In this document: piece after piece, positions 21,635 through 32,966 of the stretch
Layout: each line of letters begins with the position of its first letter
Position numbering within the stretch: position 1 is the stretch's first letter
DNA from: Plantago major
Taxonomy: Eukaryota; Streptophyta; Magnoliopsida; Lamiales; Plantaginaceae
Assembly: GCA_026545765.1 (NCBI GenBank)
Contig: CM048841.1
Coordinates: 64,307,354 to 64,371,353, forward strand
Reading direction: 5' to 3'
Length of the DNA stretch: 64,000 nt
Notes under the pieces: generated by a model
What the model was told of the DNA's origin: nothing
Seen by the model: the letters and a program-made list of their open reading frames with translations, nothing else
Database searches by the model: none
Program-made: the position numbers and the translations under genes

Positions 21635-22290
21635 GCTCAAAGTCTAGTGCTAGTTGATTTACTCAAGGCTTTCCAAAAGCACACTTTAAAGAAACATCTC
21701 AAGTGCTTCAGACAATGGCAGAAACTTAGAAAGGCTGACCTTTCTGAATTAGCCAGAGTAATCGACGTCCCAGAAAAGAGAGCAATCGCCTTCAATCTGG
21801 AAGATTATACCCATGCATTGTTTCCAACAGAGTCCTACTCATTTGCCACTCTGATGCATGAAGACTTCATTCATGGAGTAGCACAAAGACTTATAGCAGA
21901 TTTCAAGTCTGCGGATGCTCAAACCCAAGAGCAGATGGTTACCCATCCTGCCTTGCCCAGCAAGCTCACTACTTATCCTGCTGAACAAGAAGAAGTTAAT
22001 GGGAGGATGATTACATTCCCAAATGTGATCAACCTAGTTTCAGAAGATGACGAGGAGATGGACGAACATGATTATCAAGAACCTCCCTCTGAGCATCCAA
22101 ACCAAGAAGCAAAGAACAAGAGTGATGATGATGATCAGAATGATGGTCCCCAACCTGGACAAGGCGGGATTTAGAAAGCTAGCAAAGGAAGTGGAGAAAA
22201 GGCTACTCCTTCAAATGCTCAGAGAGCCCCATCATGATCACCTCCCAAGTCTCATCAAGATATCCAACAGGCTGAGCACAATGATGCCAT
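21289..22290 (+). pseudogene. ORF3 middle exons, acidic and Pro/Glu-rich
   Basis: Continuation of the third ORF. The exon 21289-21553 contains one extra or missing base before 21360 (TGA at 21357). After the last intron the frame AQSLVLVDLLKAFQKHTL...KCFRQWQKLRK, RVIDVPEKRAIAFNLEDYTHALFP, FATLMHEDFIHGVAQRLIADF looks like a compact helical domain, followed by a strongly acidic stretch (SEDDEEMDEHDYQEPPSEHP) and a stop at 22172. A frameshift there leads on to the coiled coil. No known fold was recognised. Confidence 0.55.
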
Positions 22291-23076
22291 AGAAGAAATT
22301 TCAGCCGCTAAGTTCAGGATTGAACAACTCAGAAAGGTGTTGGAAGAAGAAAAGAGAATCAGCATTGAGTGTCAAGCTCTTGTTGATGAAAAGGAGGCCA
22401 AACTCAAGAATCTCAAAGAAGCTAATGCCAAGGAATTGGCACTCCTAGATGAGCAAAGAAATCTGAAGAATGCCATTGTTGTCACAGCTGCTGAGATAGA
22501 TGCCATGGATGACAATGATGATGAAGAGCATGATCTCGAGGTCGCATCGAAAGACCTTCTACATCCTCTCGGAAGGCAAGATACTCCAGGCAAACAAAGA
22601 TGTTAGCGACTGCAAACAATCCCAGAGAAGGATTATGAGAGTGATCTCAAGAAGACCGCAACTTGATTACGCAGAGAAGATGAGAGACTTATCATTCAAA
22701 GAAAGAGAGCCCTACTTGCTCCTCATATCTTCTCCGCACTGTAGTTCAAGAAGTGAAGAGCACTGCAAGGAATAGTGTCTTTTGGAACTCGAGAGACACT
22801 AGTTGCCCAAGACATGAAGTGCTAAAATCCGTCCCGGAAGAGATGAAGCCATTGGGTCGCCGCTTTACTCAATAGAGCAACCAAAGATAGCACTCTCTCG
22901 AGAAAGACCTAGGGTTGGTCGGATGAGGATTGTAACAATGCTAATGCAAAGATTGAATGAAGCTACCATGTTGTCCCGCAAGCCAACACCATCCTAAGGC
23001 CGCTTGAAGAGCTCAATGAAAGGCGAACCGTTAAGCGTAACAAAGAGTCAAGAAGGAACTTCAAGAATTAGTCAGG
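22291..23076 (+). pseudogene. ORF3 coiled-coil segment, garbled second half
   Basis: 22300-22530 encodes a clear coiled coil (FRIEQLRKVLEEEKRISIECQALVDEKEAKLKNL is the type of heptad pattern; key residues L, E, K). From about 22540 to 23076 the sequence no longer holds a frame for more than 30 codons, although words such as GCAAACAAAGATGTTAGC and CTCTCGAGAAAG suggest a coding origin. Many one- and two-base losses would explain it. Confidence 0.5.
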
Positions 23077-24439
23077 GTGCACAACAATCTCCAGAAAAAC
23101 TTTGAATCACTCTCTGAAGCTTATGCTGTCATGAGTCAGTCATTCATGACTAAGGGGGAAGAGATGCCTCAGAAAGGTAGAGGAAGAAAAAGAAAACAAT
23201 CAAATCCTCCCTCCTCAAGTCAACTTGTCATTAAGGACACCACTGGAGACACCCTTGCTGAAGAAGTTGTTCCAGATCAACCAAATGTAAGGCTGAGGAG
23301 TATGATAACTAGGGGAGCCAAGTCCCTTAGAATCTCAGAAGAGAAGAAGACTTCTGAAGAAGAAGAAAAGGAAGAAGGAGAAGTAAGAGGTCAAGAAAGC
23401 TGCAAGTCTCCAACTTTGAACTTCAATGATGATGAAGATGATTCTGACACAGATGAACATCCACTTCACAAGAAAAGGAGACAATCAACTACTTCACAAC
23501 CTCCTCTGGCAGCCAGAATCCCTTCTGGAAATACCAAGTCAATACATGGAACCTCCACCAGCACAGCCCCAAGGCAGGAAGAAAGGATTAGAGGATCTCC
23601 TGACAGAAGGCCACCTAACAGAAAGGCAAGAAGGGATTCCCAGTTTGGCAGAGTAAACAGAGAAACTCATCAAGAAAGGCCAACTGATGCCCACATTGAG
23701 TATGTGAAGACTAGTAATGAAGAGTCTTCATATAGGTGCATTCTGAACAAGAGAGAGTATTGGATTCTGGAACTACAACATCTACTTGTCAATGATAAGT
23801 TTCCAACTCCCATCCTCAACCAGATCCTAAAATGGAGAGAAGGCAAGCCAGAATTGCTAAAACCTGAGCACCTTCATGCCTGGCTAAACTTTGAAGTAGA
23901 AAAGAGGAATGAAGCCAGAAAGATGGATCTTTCTTTTGCCTGTCCTTACCCAAAGCCTGATGATGTACACAAGGTAAGAAAACTGGATGGTAGCTACAGC
24001 AGGAAGAACAAACTAGGTGTTTCAACCTATGAGTCATTCTATATGACATTGGATGAATACCTAGATGATATGCACTATCTGGAAGAAATATACAAGTATT
24101 TCAACCTATCTCAGCTGCAAGTAGACCATGCCTGGGTCTGGGGAAAGTACTTCTGGGTCAAACACTTTCTGCGGAAGAATCACAAGCTTGGCAAGAGTTA
24201 CCATGAAATATGTGACTTATCCAGAAAGACAGAGCTCTCTGTCAGAAGGATTCTTTATGACTATGTCTAAGAATGCAGAAAAGTGGATGATTATGTCAAC
24301 TGATCCAGAAAGGATGCTGAAGAACTTGAGGTATCTGAACCCAAGTTGCATTTCTGAAGACTTGAAGACTAGTAACATTAGAATACTCTCTTGGAGCTTG
24401 GATTCTCCTTTGTTTAAAGAAAAAGTAAATGGCTCGTAA
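23077..24439 (+). pseudogene. ORF3 C-terminal part: basic/acidic linker plus conserved C-terminal domain
   Basis: A 397-codon frame with one frameshift near 24250 into a further 60 codons. Residues 25-45 are basic (KGRGRKRKQSNPP), 80-150 alternate Glu-rich and Arg-rich (KTSEEEEKEEGEV), and MITRGAKSLRI repeats the KSLRI motif of the first exon. From residue ~215 a globular domain follows (CILNKREYWILELQHLLV, PEHLHAWLNFEVEKRNEARK, FYMTLDEYLDDMHYLEEIYKY, VWGKYFWVKHFLRKN). No catalytic motif, zinc finger or membrane segment is visible. I do not recognise the family. Beyond 24440 the retroelement similarity stops with no PPT or 3' LTR. Confidence 0.55.
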
Positions 24440-25123
24440 GGACACCACCCTAAGCATTTGTGGCATTTTAAGAGTATCGTCTAGAGTGTGATTAGTGTCT
24501 CTAGTCGTGTTTTAAGAGTTTTAATAGGCCACCATGCCAAGTGAGCTTGCGATCATGTTATGTTTTTAAAACGTTTCAAGAAAGTTTCAAGAGAAGTTTC
24601 AAGTTCAAGTTAAGAGTTCTACAAGAGAATTTTCGAGTTAAAGAGATGAATTGCATTAAGTAAGATTAAAAGCTTTAAAAGACATGAAAATAGAACTTTA
24701 GTTCATTACATGTGCATGGAGTTGCTCAGTTAGTAGTGGTCACGACTGATGCTTACTAAAATATAAATTTTAGGTCTGAAGCGGAGCTGATCGAAGTTTG
24801 GATATTTATGCAAGATACTGTCCTAGATATGAATGTTTATGACCAATGTTATTTTAGGTATACTATTTTATTTGTGCTTGCTTCAGGAAATTTAATATTT
24901 ATATTTTCGTAAATTAACTCTAGTGGAAATATAGTGAAAATATGAAATTAAAAAAAATGTAAGTTTTAACGAACCGTCGCTTCAGCGAACCGATTAGGTT
25001 ATATAACGCGCCGCTAAATATTGAAATAATATAGATTGTAAAGAAAAATAAATAAAAACTGTTGTTGAATTGATTCATTGCCACTATAGTGTCTCCGTCT
25101 CCTTTGACTTGTCGCGAAAGTTA
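24440..25123. other. Unassigned DNA downstream of the truncated Sirevirus
   Basis: No gene or recognisable LTR. It contains repeated GAAAGTTTCAAG/GAGAAGTTTCAAG words (about 24578-24602) and a GC-richer patch GAACCGTCGC...GAACCG (24970-24995). Confidence 0.4.
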
Positions 25124-26020
25124 GAGATGATCATTTCTTTTCATCGTCACATTTGGTATTAAGTGTTTACTACTCTGTCCATTGGATCCTATAAGTTTTT
25201 TATTGCCACTTTTGATCCTGTAAGTTATCTAAAATTCAAATTTGATACTTTGACAACAACTTCGGCTAATCAAATTTAAATTACGGAAAATTTACTTCAA
25301 ATTTATTTCAAAATGATGAATTATTAAGAATTTGCCTCGCAATTAAGTAGAAAAGAAAAGGCAAAAAGGTAAAATACATCAATCATATTTCTACTTCTCA
25401 AAAACTCTAATCAGACGCCAAACACCATCAACACTAAACACAACTATGTTATCGTTTAAATATTCCATTTTTATTTTTTATATTTCATTCCAAAAGTACA
25501 TTAACATTTGTATTTGAAATCACTATTTATATAACCGGTATAAACCATAATTAACAAGAGCATTATTCAGTCCTAGTAAGAGGGGCGAGGATTAAGAATT
25601 TACCTGGTATAAGATCACATTATTCGAGTAATTAACCCTAGGTGTTGTTGGAGTAAAAGATCATCAACAAGGGCGTTCTAGTGCGTTGTTAATTTTTATT
25701 AAAGACTTTTATCATTCGATAATGCCACGTGAATCGCTAAAAATATGTGAAGTTATAGCTAACCTACAAACGAGAGTTTCAAAACGGGGCTAGAGCAGGC
25801 TAATTTTTGGCAAATGAGGTAGTGATTTATTTAATTCGCATTATCAAACAAATTCGGGGTGAATCTGCTCCAATTTAAAATTAATTTTGTCGGAATCATC
25901 ATCAGAGTACCAAAATTAGAATTTTTGATAACTTAGAGGACCAAAAGTGGCAACGAAAAAGTTACAGGACCAAATGGGCATAGTGGTAAATATATAAGAC
26001 CAAATGAAGTATTTTTCCTC
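25124..26020. mobile_element. Mutator-like non-autonomous element with long terminal inverted repeats
   Basis: The left arm (TTTACTACTCTGTCCATTGG, ATCCTATAAG, TTGCCACTTTTGATCC, TGTAAGTTATC) is matched by the inverse of the right arm (TTTACCACTATGCCCATTTGG, GTCCTGTAAC, TTGCCACTTTTGGTCC) over at least 70 bp, and more weakly further out to GAG at 25124 and CTC at 26020. Such long TIRs suggest a MULE-type MITE. No transposase and no clear 9-bp duplication was found. Confidence 0.65.
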
Positions 26021-26967
26021 AATTTTAACGATTAGACGTTTAGCGACGGGTTTTGAATTCGTCTTTAATCTGTCAATTGAACCATTTAGGGACGATTTTT
26101 CGATGTTTATCGAGGGATATTTTGAACAGTCAATTTGATTCATTAACACTATAATTCCACCATATATTTTTCAAATCATTCCAAATAATTATTTAATTTA
26201 CATTTAAAACTCATGTTCAATTTGACGAAAAGATAGTCCGGAACGAAATGGTATTATATTAATTATTAAAATGGAACGACTATAAGAATGTGATATGTCC
26301 TATCCAAATTATAGACCCTCCTTAGTCTTTAGTTAGTGGCTACATTGATCTAGAGTATAATTTATAATATAGAGTATAATAATAGATCATGATCTCATCC
26401 TAATCTTAAGTTTATAATTAACTTTTTAGAGAATTAAATATAGCTAACTAATTAAGAGAATGCCAAGTTTCACCTAAAGTTCCACTGTCTACATTCTAGT
26501 TTAGTATATAGACCGACGAGATGTATCTTTGATAGTTTTCTTGTCACGTACCAACAGCCTTTGTCTTAACGCATAAATAATGCTATAAACCGCAGAATAA
26601 TTGTCGTTCGGTCGGGATATTATGGTGGAACTATTCGGTTATAGGCAAATAGAATCATTTTTATTTTTTATTTTTTGGATAAAGGGGTGAAAGGCGTGAA
26701 ACAAGCTACTCTCCATGGCATGTTTTATGAAAAGTTAATTTGGTAAAAAAAGTTAACTGAATAGTGAATGATTAACTAAATTGAAAAATGATTTTAATGT
26801 AGGTGTTTAGCAAATTAGCTGATAAGCAAACTGATATTTTATAAAATGACATAAAAGGGCATTACTCTTATTTTTCTAAATAATAGTACATCACATTTTT
26901 ATCTAATTATTTTAATATATATTCAATGTACTTTTCACAGCCACTTTAATAACATCATTAAAAATTA
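26021..26967. other. AT-rich intergenic DNA, no gene seen
   Basis: Nothing coding was recognised. CGACGGGTTTTGAATTCGTC (about 26044-26063) is a short imperfect palindrome of the kind seen in DNA transposon subterminal regions. GGTGTTTAGCAAATTAGC at 26802 might be the left end of the Harbinger-like element below. Confidence 0.4.
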
Positions 26968-28099
26968 TCAGAAGTTGAAAATAAATATCTCCCGTCTAAC
27001 ACCATCTTCAAGTAGATGCATCAGAAAGCACCAAAATTCACTATTCTTTTCCAAGTAACCCTCATCTACCATGCTTTTAACAATATCCATGGCTACAACT
27101 ATACTAGTACCTCCAGTACAAGCTCCACTATTATCAGAACCACCATTAGAACCACCCTTTTTTTAGGGGAATTAGAATCCTCCTCCATCAACTCCAATGC
27201 ACGATTACATGTGTTTGTCAAGTCGGAGATTTGATTAGATAATATAGCCGATCCAACAGACTGTCTTCTTTTTCGCTTCACTTGTGTAGATTTGGTAGTG
27301 GTGCTTTTAGTGTTTTTGAATGAAGCTTGTGTACCAGCACGACTTTGGCTATGAACTTGGGTTCCATCAGTTGTACGGTTAGGTAATTCAGAATTGGTGG
27401 CATCTCTTAGAAAATCGCTAAAAAAAAGAATTCTCTTGATTTTCCAGATCATCAGCTCGAGAAGAATAGGCAACATATCCTGCATAAGCATCGTCCGCAC
27501 CACTTTCTTTGTTAATATCATCTTCATTTACATCACCTTCCTCCAAATTAACCACATTCACACTTGAAGGATCCATACCTGGTGCCACAACATTCTCATC
27601 GGTCGCACGTTTACCTTCAAATATCTCATGATATAGCTCTTCCATACTAAAACTAAAACCTTTATTGCGAAACCTTTTAAAATCTTTGTTTTCCGACATA
27701 AAAATAAATAAATATGCTATGAGAATTATTGTATTACACAAAGTAAATAATTTTTGTAAGTGTAATAAAGTGTAGATCATACTAACCTGAATTTTTCATG
27801 TCCACCATTCATTTGAAGCCTCAATTTTTCCTGAAACGGGATCGCGCCCAAGACCAGTTTCTTGATTCAACAACTTCTTCCATATATACCAATCAGTCCT
27901 CACATAATTTATTCTTCACGACTTTTGATGTACAATTTCGGCTAATTTTCCGATTTAGCTCAATGGTGATTGATTTCCAATTAAATGATGTTGCACGCCC
28001 ATTCTTTCTAATGAAGTTGATACAAACGCCACACAAGATCTTCACTTCATCATCTGACCATTTAAAAGTTCATTTCCTGTTCTCATCATTCGGTGCCAT
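26968..28099 (-). pseudogene. Myb/SANT-like protein of a PIF/Harbinger-type transposon (broken)
   Basis: Minus-strand gene for the DNA-binding partner protein that PIF/Harbinger elements encode beside their transposase (plant L10-interacting MYB-like family). From the ATG at 28097-28099: a SANT-like helix bundle (TFKWSDDEVKILCGVCINFI, SFNWKSITIELNRK, KVVKNKL), then DWYIWKKLLNQETGLG and NEWW, an intron (27684-27786), FSMEELYHEIFEGKRATDEN, a basic stretch (VKRKRRQSVGSAI) and a C-terminal helix pair (DIVKSMVDEGYLEKNSEFW...LLEDGVRREIF). Lesions: stop at codon 10 of exon 1, a frameshift near 27895, TGA just before the intron, and frameshifts near 27420 and 27165. No DDE transposase ORF is adjacent. 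Confidence 0.75.
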
Positions 28100-29539
28100 C
28101 TAATAATAAATATCACAACCCGTCCACATCCATTAAAATTTAATAGACTAGACGAATACTGATTAAATAATCAACGAACAAGAACAAATATAAACAAAAA
28201 TACATGAAGATCTCACTAAAGAAAAATCAGTTCTCTAACTAGAATACCAAATGAAATTTGTCTCTTCTCTTCAGTTTTGATATAATTATCATGTCAGTGT
28301 ACAACTCAATATACTTATTAGTCAATACAGTCTCTGAGAGTGTAGAAGATCACACCCAGAAGATTTTCATTCTTTCTCTAGCTAAAAAGCAGAAACAAAA
28401 GGAAAATAAGCACTCCTATAGCAAATATGCTAGTCTAGTGATGCTGATAACACATATAAGTCATCAAAATTCACAGCATTAGCAAGTAATTTCATGCATG
28501 TAAGCTTGTTCTACTTGTACCAACATAGTTGGAATTGCACTAGAACAGATCACTAAGTTAGCTGATCAAATCATCAATACGAGTAGTGAATAACATTATC
28601 TATCTCATAGTAGAATCTGAAAAGCAACTCATGAAATAGCAAGTGTCAGATTCAGTTTACGATGCACAAATTGATCGCAAATTCGCAACCAAGTAAACAT
28701 CAAGCAAAAACTGGAATTTGGAACGTAACTGCAGTTCGAATGGAGTAAGCCCATGGTTCTTTTTATTTAACCACCTTCAACTTGACATAGTAAATGCTCA
28801 CAACAATTAATTCATCCACAGTATTTCCCTAAAACCTTAACTAATCCAAGAAACATATGTTGAATAGTAAAAGAACTATTAATTTAAGCAGGACTAGAAA
28901 TGCACTAAGCATAATTAAATTCAAGCTAATTAAACAGCATCAAAATTATAACAGAAGCATAATAGATTGAATAGTATTATCATCAGACCATATCATTGCT
29001 CAATCACAAGGATCATTCTTCATAATATATGCAGAGACAAGAACTTACGCACTCAACGAATCAAAAATATACAACTAGCGCTGAAAATAAACAACTCACA
29101 AAGGAACACAGAACACTGGCAACGAGAATTCACAACTCGAGAAATTCATATTATGTAATTAAAGAAGAGCAGGAGCAGTAGCAAATTACCTGGAGTGCTG
29201 GCAAGGAGAGGCGATGGAACACAGAACGGCACCGCAGTAAAAGATAGAACACGAGAATAATGCTAACGATTGGTTTTACTTTATTTAATTTAGGTTAGGA
29301 ATATTTTCGGAATAAAAAGATAACAAGTAGTTTTTTTTTAAAAAAAAGCTAACCTGGGTAGCTTCTTCAACCAGCTAGCTGATTTAAAAAGCTGCGCGTT
29401 CACGTAACAAGCTTTTTACTAGTCAATGGTTAAAAAAAGCTAATGGAGCTGGAAAGCTAGTGGTAAACAGGACCTATATATCAAGTGGACAAAAAAGTGG
29501 AGTCATCACATCGTCTAGTATGTCCTTACATGATAATTG
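28100..29539. other. Non-coding flank of the Harbinger-like pseudogene
   Basis: No transposase or other gene is readable. The stretch at 29340-29474 ends, on the minus strand, GGTCCTGTTTACCACTAGC, which resembles PIF/Harbinger-style termini; its partner on the left is uncertain (26802). Confidence 0.4.
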
Positions 29540-29965
29540 ACCGTTTTTCTATCTTTTGAGAGACAACTATCAACAGGTATTTCTCTTTAGCAGGTAGTTT
29601 GGTCAACATACTCTGTCATATAGATTTTCACTTAACCAATTAATTGTTGAGGCAATTGCTTGCCGAAAGTTTGTCCTCCTATCTTAGATAACTTATTCAA
29701 TTATGCTAAGTCTTCAATGAATTGTCTTCACATTATTTGTTGGTCGCAACGTCAAGGTGTAGGTTTTCAGCAGCTTCAAATAAAAATAAAAATTACATGC
29801 TATTTAAGACTTAACACTTATACAAATCACTAACTATCAGTCAATTATGTTCCTCTTTTACAATTTCAAATCTAAAAATAAACCTAAGGACAAGAGTACT
29901 AATCAGTTGCTAAGACTAAAGATGTCATGTGTTTGCTCATCGAAATCTAAACTTGAACTAACATA
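29540..29965 (-). mobile_element. Old, diverged Sirevirus LTR fragment (minus strand)
   Basis: 29785-29960 keeps the order of the LTR start seen at 9070-9247: AAAATTACAT, GACTTAACA, TATACAA, TTCCTCTTTTACAAT, AAGAGTACTAATCA, AAAGATGTCATGTGTTTGCT and GAAATCTAAAC, then AACTAACA. It is much more diverged than the three other copies, so it is an older insertion of the same or a sister family. Confidence 0.6.
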
Positions 29966-30150
29966 TAACAATCATTGTCAAATTTAAAAGTGTGACATTT
30001 GCTCATTTCAAGATCTCCGTTTTCATGCTTAATCTCGGTGTCTTTTTTCTCTTGCCATTAACATAATAAGAATTATAACACGAGATAGCTTTCCGCACAT
30101 AATTATATAGAAACTTCATGTTTCACAACAGCGGTAAAGTTACAAACGGA

Positions 30151-30210
30151 TGGCCTAATTTGTCTCATGAAATTTGCATATGGCCTAATTTGTCTCATGA
30201 AATTTGCATA
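30151..30210. repeat. Exact 30-bp tandem duplication
   Basis: The unit TGGCCTAATTTGTCTCATGA plus AATTTGCATA is present twice without a mismatch, which suggests a recent slippage event. Confidence 0.95.
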
Positions 30211-30538
30211 TGTTAATATACGTCTATATTATCACTTTTAACATGTATAACAAACATATTTTTAAAACTGGCTACAATGATGTGATGTAAAGACACAAAT
30301 CTTTATCTTTTTGTATTTGACAAGACTTATAATTATTCATTCAATGAGTAAGTCTAATATGTGATCATTAATTTCAGGTGATACAAGTATGGAATATGGA
30401 ATGAAGTGATGTCTTCTCGACATAACCCATATCTCCATAGAGTAAATAAAGTATGAAATGTGGTGTGGGTTGGTTGGGTGGGAGGGGGGAGGGGGTTAGG
30501 GTTTATGGGATATATTTTTCATTTAAGGTATGTTAATT

Positions 30539-30783
30539 GAGTAAGTCTCCTGAGATACGGTCTCTAGATAATTTATCTAGAGACGGACCTATATTGTCAA
30601 GAGAATCATCGATGTTATTAATCAAAACACCTATGTTCTTAGCATTGGTGTTTTTTCATATTACAACAAAACTTATTTCGTTAACAACATAGACGTTTTG
30701 ATTAATAACATGAATGGTTATATTGATAACATATGACGTCTCTAGATAAATTATTTAGAGATCGTCTCTCATTAGACTTTGTG
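30539..30783. mobile_element. Mutator-like MITE with 9-bp target site duplication
   Basis: A 245-bp element has ~45-bp inverted ends: GAGTAAGTCTCCTGAGATAC...CTCTAGATAATTTATC on the left, and on the inverse right CACAAAGTCTAATGAGAGAC...CTCTAAATAATTTATC. It is flanked by exact ATGTTAATT copies (30530-30538 and 30784-30792). The 9-bp duplication and G/C ends fit Mutator-type transposition. Its middle has inverted words (CAAAACACC and GACGTTTTG). Confidence 0.8.
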
Positions 30784-31024
30784 ATGTTAATTAAGATTAA
30801 AACAATCAAAATAAATTGGAAAGTAAAGATTAGGCGGTAAGGAGTATAATATTCTTACAATTATTAGGAAAGTAAAATACTTGCTCAAACGACAATTTAC
30901 ATACTCCAAAATTCACTCTTATCTCACTCACAGGTCACAACCTATTACATGCCAAAACCAATTATCCAATCATTTTACAGTACATCAACATCAAATTAAA
31001 CCTCATTTGCATTCTAACAATCCC

Positions 31025-31410
31025 CAAAAGTTTAAAAACTAAATCGTCCCCATGTAGTTCCTTGGGTATTAACTATAAATTTAAGTGACTATCTCGACCA
31101 ACTCCTACACCAAGTCAAGCCCTCCAAATCGGTTCCACTTTCAAAACTCAAACCTCGAAGAACTTTAGAATTCGATCTCATTGATCGAACTACTTGACTT
31201 GTTTGTTGGCATGAAATTTAAGGGACAGCCCCAACCGTCTCCTACACCAATTAAGTCAAACTCCCAAAAAAATTAAAACTACATCGCCCCGTCAAACTTG
31301 ATAGGAAATTTAAGGGACTGTCCTGATGTTATTGAGCACCCTACATTAAATTAGAATTCTTCAAAAAAAATTAAGATTATATCGTTCCGATCTAGTTACT
31401 TAGGTTGTTA
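31025..31410. repeat. Degenerate tandem repeat, three to four units of ~95-140 bp
   Basis: Recurring words in order: AAATTTAAGGGAC or AAATTTAAGTGAC, then CTCCTACACCAA or CCCTACATTAAA, then TCAAA or CCC with an A-run, then AACTACATCGCCCC, AACTAAATCGTCCCC or GATTATATCGTTCCG. Units differ in length and are strongly diverged. No gene is present. Confidence 0.55.
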
Positions 31411-32935
31411 TCAATATCAAAATAAGTATCTTTTACGATTTTTTTAAAAGAGAAGTAGAGTACCTGTGACCATCTGATTGGGTCATGTGAATATTACATA
31501 TTTTAATAAGTTAAATTAGCAATTTAGAATATATCTAAACATAGATTTTTTGTAATTGAGTGCTACATTGCATGTACCGAAACATGATCCAGTATAATCA
31601 AAAGTTCGCATTATCACAAGCATCATGGACGTGTCTATTAGCTCGGCTTGGACCATCCTATATTTTGGTGAGTATATTTTGGTGAGTTTCTCTTTTATCT
31701 TATCTGAAAACTCATTAATTTCATTCCAGTTCACATTCATTCAGTTCTGCTTAATTATTTTTATACTATAATTCAGTTCAGTTCAGACCAATTCAATTCA
31801 GTTCAGACGAAGTGAACAAAGCCTAATTTATTGACGGTTTAGATTAAAATTAAAGTCCATTTTAATTGGGTATTTACAGTTTATTTTTGTGTTTGTTGTA
31901 GAATTTAATTTACTTGTGAAGTGTACAAGTTTAATTGAGCCCTTCTTTCAATTAAACTCACAACTCTCAGTTTTAATCTATACAATTTTAAATCTATACC
32001 AAACACAAATTTTCACAACTCAATTAAAATTTAGTTAATATTCATCAGTTATATTTTAATTAAAATTCAATCAATTAAAGTTCCGTGTCAGTCGTGAATT
32101 AAAAAAAAATGTAAAAGAAAAGCTAATATGAATAGGAGTATACGTTCTGGAAAATTACATTGAATATGTTGTTGATGCTTTAGAATTTGTCTTTCTTTTT
32201 CTTAATAGCCAAGATATACTTTTAGACATAATTAAAAAGAATATTAAAAAAGCTCCAATTAGCAAGTAACTTTTTCTAGATTGCTAACCACTCTTTAAAT
32301 TATAACGCGCTAGTGGGCAATGAAAAAGCTTTTGTTGAAAATACCATTCAACTCTTTGGCTTGTTTTGTAAATAATTTATAAGTATAAGTTTTCTGAGAG
32401 TTATAGAGGTTTCGAAAAACATTATGAGTATAGACAGAAACATTGTCCATGCTAGCTAAGGCCATCTCCAATGGTCACACCCACTAAAATTCACATCTCT
32501 CTGCCACATCAGCATTCCACTCACCTCACACCCTCTACAACCTTTCTACTCCACTGGTCACACTCTATTTATCGTTTCTTTTCTTATTTATTTTAAACTT
32601 CACCTTTTCATTTTTATTTATAAATGTCATTCTATTAATTGTAATACCTAACATTATTTTTTTTTAAATTACAATATTTCAAAATAAAATCGACAATACC
32701 TATAAATATATATTACAATACTTGAGAATAAAATTACAACAACATCTAAATATTTAAAATAAACATACACTAATCAATATGTAAATAATAAATTAGAACA
32801 TTACATATGACAACTATTCGTCATAATCTAAATAAGTACATGCTTCCTTTCAGATCGATGTTCCTTTCGCATTCGGTTCCGCCCGCGCTTATGATAGATG
32901 TGAGACATCATTTTAAATATTATTATTACTATTAC

Positions 32936-32966
<31 letters not shown>

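Noticed and set aside
19373-24270. Sirevirus ORF3 as an envelope gene
   Set aside because: No signal peptide, fusion peptide-like or transmembrane segment is visible; the position alone is not enough.
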